From Candidatus Saccharibacteria bacterium UBA3723 (GTDB taxonomy: Bacteria; Patescibacteriota; Saccharimonadia; Saccharimonadales; Saccharimonadaceae), in assembly GCA_002371895.1 (NCBI GenBank), contig DFHM01000009.1, positions 1 to 29,066 of the forward strand: a stretch of 29,066 nucleotides of DNA, given 5' to 3'. The notes beneath the pieces were generated by a model that searched no databases, had not been told where the DNA came from, and saw only the letters and a program-made list of their open reading frames with translations. Shown piece by piece: positions 21,691 to 27,926 of this stretch; position 1 is the first letter of the stretch; each line of letters starts with the position of its first letter. The position numbers were made by a program, and so were the translations under genes.

Positions 21691-22476
21691 ATGAAAATCG
21701 CGATTCTCGGCGCCGGCGCCTACGGGCAAGCATTGGCCAAAATTCTGACAGATAATCAACATCAAATTAGTTATTATGACCCTGCTTTGTATCCAGAAAT
21801 CACCCTCGAGGCGGCAACTTATGAAGCAAACGCTGTCGTAATTACGATTCCTTCGATGTATCTCGATTCGTTCGTAAACGAATACCCAGATAACCTCAAA
21901 AAAATCCCAACCGTCCTTGCCTCAAAGGGCATGATGGACGTCAACCGCTTTGCAGACTTTACGCAATTTTCCGTAATCTCTGGCCCAGGCTTCGCCGAAG
22001 AAATCATGGAAGGCAAACCAACTACGCTTACCGCGTCAAATCCATTTGCAATGGGGCTGTTCCAAAACCAACAAGTTACTGTAGAACTTTGCGATGATTT
22101 GCCAGGCATTGTGATGTGCGGCGCCTTAAAGAATATCTATGCCATTGGCGCTGGTTATTACAGTAATTCCGAGAACATGAGCGCGACCTTTATGCAGCAC
22201 GCACACGCCGAGATGCAGCGCTATCTCGTCGATCATGGCGCCAAAAGCGAAACTGCCGAACTCGCCTGCGGTCTTGGTGACTTAATTCTGACCTGCACCA
22301 ACGATACCTCTCGCAACTTCCGCTGCGGCGTATGGCTACGCGAGGGCAAAAGTATCGAAGAAATTACCTCGCAATTAAAGACCGTCGAAGGTCTTACCGC
22401 CTTACTTAACGCCGACACCGAATCATATAAACTACTCCATGAGATCCAAGATCTCGTAGCGAGCCACTCAAAATAG
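21691..22476 (+). CDS. gpsA: Glycerol-3-phosphate dehydrogenase, short form
   Basis: The enzyme reduces dihydroxyacetone phosphate to sn-glycerol 3-phosphate with NAD(P)H. Visible motifs are the Rossmann loop LGAGAYGQA, VITIPS, SGPGFAEEI, the catalytic Lys147 in CGALKNIYAIGAG, and the GLGDLILTCTNDTSRN signature. At 261 residues it is clearly shorter than the usual 325-340. The segment after the first strand, normally holding the 'NxxYLPG' region, is reduced, and the C-terminus is trimmed. All key residues survive, so it is probably active. The helicase gene starts 3 bases after its stop, so they share an mRNA. Confidence 0.92.
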   Translation: MKIAILGAGAYGQALAKILTDNQHQISYYDPALYPEITLEAATYEANAVVITIPSMYLDSFVNEYPDNLKKIPTVLASKGMMDVNRFADFTQFSVISGPGFAEEIMEGKPTTLTASNPFAMGLFQNQQVTVELCDDLPGIVMCGALKNIYAIGAGYYSNSENMSATFMQHAHAEMQRYLVDHGAKSETAELACGLGDLILTCTNDTSRNFRCGVWLREGKSIEEITSQLKTVEGLTALLNADTESYKLLHEIQDLVASHSK

Positions 22477-22479
22477 CCT

Positions 22480-25400
22480 ATGGAATTCGAAAAAGCATAT
22501 AAAGGATTAAACGAACAACAACGCGCGGCCGTAGATTACATCGACGGCCCATTATTAGTTATCGCGGGGCCTGGCACCGGTAAGACTCAACTTCTTTCCG
22601 TGCGCGTCGCAAACATTTTGAAACAAACCGACGTTAGCCCAGAAAATATCCTCTGTCTAACTTTCACCGAGACCGGCGCCAGCAACATGCGCAATCGTTT
22701 GGCGGACTTCATCGGCCCAGAGGCCTATAAAGTTCAAATCCAAACTTATCACGCTTTCGGTTCTTATATTTTGCAGGAACATCGCCCAGATTTGACAACT
22801 GCAATCGACGAACTCGAGCGTTTTACGATGATTCGTGAAATTCAGAGCACGCTCGACCCAACCGATATCCTCCGCCCAGATCACCAAACTTCTAAAATTA
22901 TTTCTGCAATTTCTGACTTAAAAGCCGCCGCGCTTTCGCCAGACGACATCCGTAAAATCGTCAATCGCAACCAGATAGATAACGCAAAAATCTACACAGC
23001 TATCGAGGAAGATCTACAATCTACCGCTGGGCTCAGATGGAACAAGGCGCAACCTGTTTACCAACGCATTCTCGACGCCATCGGTACTTTTGCAACCGCG
23101 CCAAGCGCCCAGGATTACATCGTTGGCAAAGTAGAGCCACTCGCAAAAATCTATTACCGCGCGCTCGGTGAAGCACTCGAAACCGAAGCCAACTCCGAAA
23201 AACCATCTACAAAACTACTCAGCAAATGGCGCGAAAAATTCTTCAAGAAGGACAAAAACAATCGTTACGTATTTGGTGACTTTGTCTCAAACAAGAAGCT
23301 ATTAAGCCTCGCCAATATCATGAAAATCTACGCCGACCGTTTGCGTCAAAGTGGCATGTTCGACTACGACGACATGATTTTGATGGCGATTAATTTACTC
23401 AAGAACGACGACGAAAAACGTTTTAATGCCCAGGAACGCTTCCAGTATATCTTGCTCGACGAGTTCCAGGATACTAACGATGCGCAGGCACAGCTCGTCT
23501 CGCTTCTCACTGACAACCCAGTCAACGAGGGCAGGCCAAATATCATGGCAGTCGGCGACGATGACCAGGCCATTTATGGTTTCCAGGGTGCCAACACCTC
23601 AAACTTCTTTGACTTTGACGAAAAATACCATCCAAAACAAATTTTCCTCACCAAAAATTACCGCTCTTCGGCGCCAATTTTGGAACTATCCCACAACGTC
23701 ATCGAGCAATCCCTCGACCGCTTCTGTAAGGCACCAAACGTCAACATCGACAAGCATATTACCGCTGAAAATCCACCAGCTTCAACCAACATCGAGTTGC
23801 GCGAATTCCCAGCCTACCAAGAAGAATATTCCTTCGTCGCAAAGAAAATCCGCGAGCTCATTGACGGCGGCACAGCGGGGAACAACATCGCAATCATCGC
23901 GCCAAAGCACAAATATCTCGTCTCGATCTTGCCATATCTACATCAGCTTGGCATTCCAGTATCCTACACTCGCCGCGAGAATATCCTCGAAAACGAAGAA
24001 GTTATCCAGCTATTTAACGCCTGTGATTTACTGCTCGCAATTGGCGCTTCACCAAAAGCTGCTGATCCATATTGGTTCCAAACTTTATCGATGCCATGCT
24101 GGAATATTTCTGCCGCGCAGGTCATTCAACTAATCCAGGATGCCCGCCACGAGCACAAGAGTATTCTCGAGCTAATGCTCACTAGCGAAGACGAGAATAT
24201 CAAGGCGGCCGCAACATACTTTACCGAGCTCGCCGCAAAGTCCGAGATTTATTCCGCCGAATTTATTATCAATAATCTTTGCGCCAAGCTCTTCGCAGAT
24301 AGCGACAATTACGAGCTTTATAGCAACCTCAATACCTTGCGCGATATGGTCTCCGCAAAGTCATCCCACGCCGGAAAGAAGCTCTATATTAGAGATTTCT
24401 GCAATATCGTGAACGCATACAATGCCGCCGAGATGCAGATCCTCAATAAATCTCCATATCACGAATCTGATACAGCCGTTCAGCTCCAAACCGTCCACTC
24501 CGCCAAAGGTCTTGAATACGAGCACGTGTTCCTAATTGCTGCGGACAATAAAAACTGGAGCGATTCTCGCGGTAATACCGACCAGATCACTTTGCCGCGC
24601 AACCTTGAGCATGTACGCCACACGGGCGACTCCGCCGACGAAAAGATTCGCGTCTTCTTCGTCGCGATTACGCGCGCAAAGTCCAATCTTTATCTAACCT
24701 ATAGCCTCTCGGACTTTGCCGGCCATGACGCCGCAAGACTCAAATATCTCGATGAACGCGAGAACGAGAACAAAGAACTCGTCAGCCGCGTCATGCCAGA
24801 AGCATTCAGCAAAGTCATCCAGAGTAACAGTCAAGACATCGAGCCAGACCTCATTGCGCCGAACAAATGGCTCGACGAATATGTGCCAGACGATGAAACG
24901 CGCAAGAATCTGCTACGTCCGTACGTAGAGCATTATCGTTTATCGCCAACTCACCTCAATACATTTATCGACTTGCGCTACGGCGACGGTCCTCTTAGCT
25001 TTCTCAAGAGTTATATTATCGGCGTGCCAAGTGAGCGCAACTTCGCCATGAACTACGGTACTTACGTACACGAAATCATGGACGAGATTAATAAAGAGAA
25101 TATCACTAACGAGCAGGCAATCGAGCGCTTTATGGCAAAGATTGACGCCGCCGACGCTGACGACGACGAAAAAGAAGACCTCAAAAAGCGCGCCAATGCC
25201 GAATTGCCATTATTCCTCGCCGAACGTGGCGATCTCATCCGCAACATCAATGCGGAGTCCGAACGCGGTTTCTTCACCGAAACTATCGTTCTTGGCGACG
25301 CGGTTTTGACCGGCAAAATCGACCGCATCGAAATCGACGAAGAGAATAAGACTATCACCGTTTCTGACTTCAAGACTGCCGCACCAAAAGACAAGTGGAG

Positions 25401-25707
25401 TACAAACGACGGCACCTTTGGCTACAAGATTCAGCTCTACTTCTATAAGTTCCTGCTCGAAAATTCCCGCGACTATAAGAATTACCAGGTCACGAAAGGT
25501 CGCATCGATTATATTTCGCCAGATGAAGACGGCAATATCTCGCCGCTCGAACTCAAATTCAAGGAAGAAGAGGCCGCCGAGATTAAGCACCTCATCGAGG
25601 TTGTTTTCCGTCATATCAAGACGCTAGATTTGCCAGATACCACCGAAGCGCTCAAGAATTACAACCCAACCAAAGCCTTCTACGACCAGCTTATTGCGGA
25701 AGAGTAA
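22480..25707 (+). CDS. UvrD-family helicase fused to RecB-type nuclease
   Basis: The 1075-residue protein has the SF1 helicase motifs in order: Q motif LNEQQRAAV (10-18), Walker A AGPGTGKT (29-36), Walker B LLDEFQD (about 325-331), GDDDQAIYGFQGA (about 357-369), TVHSAKGLEYEHVFL (about 669-683), and RVFFVAITRAKSNLYLTYS (about 724-742). A C-terminal PD-(D/E)XK nuclease follows (about 820-1070), with YVHEIMDEI, GKIDRIEI, VSDFKTA and IQLYFYKF carrying the catalytic Asp, Asp/Lys and Gln/Tyr. This resembles AddA/AdnB-like recombination nucleases. The iron-sulfur cysteines seen before the nuclease core in AddB and AdnB are absent. It follows gpsA by 3 bases and ends in a strong terminator. Confidence 0.92.
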   Translation: MEFEKAYKGLNEQQRAAVDYIDGPLLVIAGPGTGKTQLLSVRVANILKQTDVSPENILCLTFTETGASNMRNRLADFIGPEAYKVQIQTYHAFGSYILQEHRPDLTTAIDELERFTMIREIQSTLDPTDILRPDHQTSKIISAISDLKAAALSPDDIRKIVNRNQIDNAKIYTAIEEDLQSTAGLRWNKAQPVYQRILDAIGTFATAPSAQDYIVGKVEPLAKIYYRALGEALETEANSEKPSTKLLSKWREKFFKKDKNNRYVFGDFVSNKKLLSLANIMKIYADRLRQSGMFDYDDMILMAINLLKNDDEKRFNAQERFQYILLDEFQDTNDAQAQLVSLLTDNPVNEGRPNIMAVGDDDQAIYGFQGANTSNFFDFDEKYHPKQIFLTKNYRSSAPILELSHNVIEQSLDRFCKAPNVNIDKHITAENPPASTNIELREFPAYQEEYSFVAKKIRELIDGGTAGNNIAIIAPKHKYLVSILPYLHQLGIPVSYTRRENILENEEVIQLFNACDLLLAIGASPKAADPYWFQTLSMPCWNISAAQVIQLIQDARHEHKSILELMLTSEDENIKAAATYFTELAAKSEIYSAEFIINNLCAKLFADSDNYELYSNLNTLRDMVSAKSSHAGKKLYIRDFCNIVNAYNAAEMQILNKSPYHESDTAVQLQTVHSAKGLEYEHVFLIAADNKNWSDSRGNTDQITLPRNLEHVRHTGDSADEKIRVFFVAITRAKSNLYLTYSLSDFAGHDAARLKYLDERENENKELVSRVMPEAFSKVIQSNSQDIEPDLIAPNKWLDEYVPDDETRKNLLRPYVEHYRLSPTHLNTFIDLRYGDGPLSFLKSYIIGVPSERNFAMNYGTYVHEIMDEINKENITNEQAIERFMAKIDAADADDDEKEDLKKRANAELPLFLAERGDLIRNINAESERGFFTETIVLGDAVLTGKIDRIEIDEENKTITVSDFKTAAPKDKWSTNDGTFGYKIQLYFYKFLLENSRDYKNYQVTKGRIDYISPDEDGNISPLELKFKEEEAAEIKHLIEVVFRHIKTLDLPDTTEALKNYNPTKAFYDQLIAEE

Positions 25708-25711
25708 AAAA

Positions 25712-25738
25712 ATACCCCCGGGCAAGGGGGTATTTTTT
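25712..25738. terminator. Bidirectional terminator
   Basis: ATACCCCC (25712-25719), loop GGGCAA, GGGGGTAT (25726-25733), with T runs on both strands. It separates the converging helicase and TM2 genes. Confidence 0.9.
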
Positions 25739-25749
25739 GTGTAATCTAA

Positions 25750-26055
25750 CTATTTTAGATATTTGCCATCTGGACCAAAGGTGAAATCCTTATCGTCTTT
25801 ATAGGAACTACCGTAGGCCTTGCTAAGAGCAATAATCCAGTCAATAAGCGCCCAAAGACCCATAGTACACCAACCGAATAATAGCTTTGCTACACCGAGG
25901 CCAATCTGACCACGCATAAAGCGGTCTAGACCGAAGCCACCGAGTAAGAAGCACCATACCCAGGTGTGTAGGTTTTTATCAATAGTCTTGCCCGCTGCTG
26001 GAGCTGCTGCCGGTGCCGCTGCTGGAGCTGCTGGAGCTGGATTTCCTTCGTTCAT
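25750..26055 (-). CDS. TM2-domain membrane protein
   Basis: The 101-residue protein begins with an Ala/Pro-rich stretch (about 6-21) coded by repeated GCTGGAGCTG-like units. A TM2 domain (about 24-80) follows: WVWCFLLGGFGLDRFMRGQIGLGVAKLL, then GLWALIDWIIAL, the two-helix pattern with the central Gly-Asp/Arg turn. The C-terminal tail is YKDDKDFTFGPDGKYL. TM2 proteins are widespread and mostly uncharacterised. TAGGAG lies 7 bases before the ATG, and a TATACT (26093-26088, minus strand) gives a leader of about 26 bases containing AGATTAATCT. Confidence 0.9.
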   Translation of the reverse strand: MNEGNPAPAAPAAAPAAAPAAGKTIDKNLHTWVWCFLLGGFGLDRFMRGQIGLGVAKLLFGWCTMGLWALIDWIIALSKAYGSSYKDDKDFTFGPDGKYLK

Positions 26056-26087
26056 TAATGAACTCCTATTTAGATTAATCTGCCTTC

Positions 26088-26093
26088 AGTATA
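26088..26093 (-). promoter_or_regulatory. -10 (TATACT) for the TM2 gene
   Basis: Minus-strand TATACT, about 32 bases before the ATG, preceded by TAG. The short leader contains the self-complementary AGATTAATCT and then AGGAG. Confidence 0.45.
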
Positions 26094-26116
26094 CTACACT
26101 TTTTGGTTATGCTTAC

Positions 26117-26152
26117 ATAAAAAAGCGCCCGGCTTAGTTGCCGAGCGTTTTT
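26117..26152. terminator. Terminator of the L,D-transpeptidase gene (bidirectional)
   Basis: CGCCCGGC (26126-26133) pairs with GCCGAGCG (26140-26147) with one G-T pair. T runs occur on both strands: plus to 26152, minus to about 26117. Confidence 0.8.
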
Positions 26153-26159
26153 GCCAGAG

Positions 26160-27023
26160 TCAGGGAAGAACGAGCACGTAGGTGTAGCCCTTGCGAGAAT
26201 TGTCGTAAATCGCGTAGGCCAGATCGTCGGGGCAGTTGACGCATCCGTGCGACCCGCTGGTCTTGTAGATGCTACCACCGAATCTCGACCGCCAATGCGC
26301 ATCGTGGAAGGCAATACCGCCATTGAAGTAGGTGGCACGCTCTACGTGCGTATCGGGGTTGCCATTCATATCGAAGTCGTTGTTCTTGGACTTTACGTCG
26401 TAAAGACCAATCGGCGTATCGCGCTTTCCTTCGGTGCCAGTGACACAGGGCCCTTCGGCGATGATAACATCGTACTGGTAATACTCAACCTTCTGCTCGG
26501 AGATATACACGATAATGATATCTTTGTAATTCTCGAGAAAGTGAGCGACGATGTCCTGCGTATCCGCAGTCAGGAAGTCCGCGCTGATGTAGTTGCCGTT
26601 CGTCAGACGATACCATCCGTCGAGCCTCTCGGCCACGTAGACAGTTTCGCCGGCGTCATGAACCGCTTCGATGTTGCCCGGGTTGGAAGTGTCCATCGAG
26701 GAACGCTCCCGTACGTGGTCTCCCAACACGAGCATCGGGAGATTATTGAACAATTCTGCCGACTTATCTTCGGTAACCAGATAGTCCATAGACATATAGT
26801 TACCATTTTCCAGCTGAGCCCAGCCATTTTCGGCCGCGACCACTTCGACGTCTTTACCCTTATTGTGAGTAGCGACAATCTCGCAGTCGGTGTTAGGTTC
26901 AGTCCGCTCACGCACTTTATTGCCAGTGACGAACATTTTCTCCGCCATCGCGGCTTCTGCAATAATAGCGCCGCAACCGGTGAGAACCGCCAAGGTAAGA
27001 ATGAACGTGATGATTTTCTTCAT
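26160..27023 (-). CDS. L,D-transpeptidase lipoprotein with two SH3-like domains
   Basis: The 287-residue protein has a lipoprotein-type signal, with LTGC placing the lipidated Cys at 17. Two SH3b-like repeats follow: FVTGNKVRERTEPNTDCEIV...NYMSMDYL (about 30-85) and MLVLGDHVRERSSMDTSN...NYISADFL (about 95-152). The YkuD domain (about 162-287) has His240 in IAFHDAHW and the catalytic SHGCVNC (Cys261, with His259). It should cross-link or anchor peptidoglycan at the cell surface. The start is supported by AAGGGGGT 8 bases upstream. It has a full-consensus promoter and its own terminator, so it is probably strongly expressed as a single gene. Confidence 0.95.
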   Translation of the reverse strand: MKKIITFILTLAVLTGCGAIIAEAAMAEKMFVTGNKVRERTEPNTDCEIVATHNKGKDVEVVAAENGWAQLENGNYMSMDYLVTEDKSAELFNNLPMLVLGDHVRERSSMDTSNPGNIEAVHDAGETVYVAERLDGWYRLTNGNYISADFLTADTQDIVAHFLENYKDIIIVYISEQKVEYYQYDVIIAEGPCVTGTEGKRDTPIGLYDVKSKNNDFDMNGNPDTHVERATYFNGGIAFHDAHWRSRFGGSIYKTSGSHGCVNCPDDLAYAIYDNSRKGYTYVLVLP

Positions 27024-27084
27024 ATTGAGAAACCCCCTTCAACTCTATTTGAATGTTCTTATCTTTTTCAACAGATACAAGTCC

Positions 27085-27113
27085 ATTATACCATATATGC
27101 GAAAAATTGTCAA
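27085..27113 (-). promoter_or_regulatory. Full-consensus sigma-70-type promoter of the L,D-transpeptidase
   Basis: Minus strand TTGACA (27113-27108), exactly 17 bases, TATAAT (27090-27085), with TGG directly before the hexamer. Start near 27078; leader of about 55 bases with a TATCT/AGATA hairpin at its 5' end. Confidence 0.9.
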
Positions 27114-27155
27114 GAAAGCTTATGCTTAAACAGGGGTGATATTTAGTATATACCA

Positions 27156-27184
27156 TTGACTTTTTCCGGAGGAAGTTATATAAT
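27156..27184 (+). promoter_or_regulatory. Consensus promoter of the zinc-ribbon gene
   Basis: TTGACT (27156-27161), 17-base spacer, TATAAT (27179-27184). Start near 27191; leader of about 57 bases ending in GGGGAGGT. Confidence 0.85.
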
Positions 27185-27247
27185 CTCAAAAGCTTTAACG
27201 CTCGTTCCTTTTATCTTTGTCATTCGCCATGAGGGGAGGTGATTTGG

Positions 27248-27445
27248 ATGGCATGGGGAATTTGTTCCGTCTGTGGCAAACCTAGGAATCTCAATCCTAA
27301 CGGAAAGTGTCCCGACTGCAACAGCTACTCCAGAGCTAGCGGAAACGCTAACTACTGCGAAAACTGCAGAAAGCCGATTCCGATCGGAGAGAAATACTGC
27401 GACAGATGCAAAACTTACCTCAAAGCTTCCGGAAAGCTTTGGTAA
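27248..27445 (+). CDS. Tandem double zinc-ribbon protein (65 residues)
   Basis: The ATG at 27248 (MAWGICSVCGKP) is chosen because GGGGAGGT lies 7 bases upstream; a GTG at 27239 falls on that Shine-Dalgarno. The protein has eight Cys in four CxxC pairs: 6/9, 21/24, 37/40, 51/54. The two halves look duplicated, each ending in Tyr-x-x-Ala-Ser-Gly (27-32 and 57-62), so it should fold as two zinc ribbons. There is no other domain, so it likely binds RNA, DNA or a protein partner. It has a strong promoter, divergent from the L,D-transpeptidase, and its own terminator. Confidence 0.8.
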   Translation: MAWGICSVCGKPRNLNPNGKCPDCNSYSRASGNANYCENCRKPIPIGEKYCDRCKTYLKASGKLW

Positions 27446-27477
27446 GCCACCAAGGGCCCATTCGCCCATCCACAAAG

Positions 27478-27520
27478 ATGCTCGCCCGCGCTCATTTGCG
27501 CACATGGACGAGCATTTTTT
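27478..27520 (+). terminator. Terminator of the zinc-ribbon gene
   Basis: ATGCTCG (27478-27484) pairs with CGAGCAT (27509-27515), with an inner GCGC/GCGC hairpin, followed by a T run to 27520. Confidence 0.8.
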
Positions 27521-27535
27521 CTTGCTCAGAAAAAG

Positions 27536-27612
27536 TGCTATAATATCTTTATATCGAATCACGCTTCGGCCCCTGATTCAGATTCATAATTATCCGACGC
27601 CAATATTGCGTC
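27536..27612 (+). promoter_or_regulatory. Promoter and structured leader of the 27654-dinB operon
   Basis: Extended -10 TGCTATAAT (27536-27544) predicts a start near 27551 and a leader of about 103 bases, the longest in the window. Two stem-loops are visible: GAATCA/TGATTC (27556-27561 with 27574-27579) and GACGC/GCGTC (27596-27600 with 27608-27612). I see no known riboswitch or a clear SOS box. Confidence 0.55.
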
Positions 27613-27653
27613 AAAAACACATCTATTAACCGCAATACTTGCAAAGGATTTTT

Positions 27654-27926
27654 ATGGATCAACCTTCAGAAAACTTACATCAACCAATCGACGTAGACGC
27701 TACTTTTTCGCGCCAATTTTTAGGCCATTGTAGGCCGCTCGCTTTCCGTACGGAGTCCGGCAGAGAAGTGCGGATTACTCAGATTGGCCTCGTTCACCCA
27801 AAGTACGACGGCCTCAAGACTACTTTTGCCTTCGATGTCACCGATGGCGCTACAGATTACCGCCTAGCGCTCGATACGGAATCGCTCAACTGGTATCTAG
27901 AATTCGAGGGGGACCACTATGAATGA
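27654..27926 (+). CDS. Hypothetical protein coupled to Y-family polymerase (90 residues)
   Basis: The ATG at 27654 (MDQPSENLHQPIDVD) is chosen because AAAGGA lies 5-6 bases before it; the frame could begin at a TTG 15 bases earlier. The protein appears beta-rich and soluble (VRITQIGLV, KTTFAFDVTD, YRLALDTESLNWYLEFEG). Its stop overlaps the polymerase start by 8 bases, so translation is coupled. In Firmicutes a small YolD-like protein precedes UvrX-type Y-family polymerases, and ImuA precedes ImuB elsewhere. This protein could be a comparable partner, but I see no clear YolD or ImuA motif. Confidence 0.75.
   Translation: MDQPSENLHQPIDVDATFSRQFLGHCRPLAFRTESGREVRITQIGLVHPKYDGLKTTFAFDVTDGATDYRLALDTESLNWYLEFEGDHYE

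Noticed and set aside
23426..24133. A 235-codon out-of-frame reading within the helicase gene
   Set aside because: Ser/Thr-rich low-information translation in the +2 frame of a well-conserved gene.
25985..26042. Repetitive GCTGGAGCTG units as a DNA repeat element
   Set aside because: They encode the Ala/Pro-rich N-terminus of the TM2 protein in frame; ordinary low-complexity coding sequence.
26151..27146. A 331-codon plus-strand open frame
   Set aside because: Full antisense shadow of the clear L,D-transpeptidase gene; no domain and no start signal.
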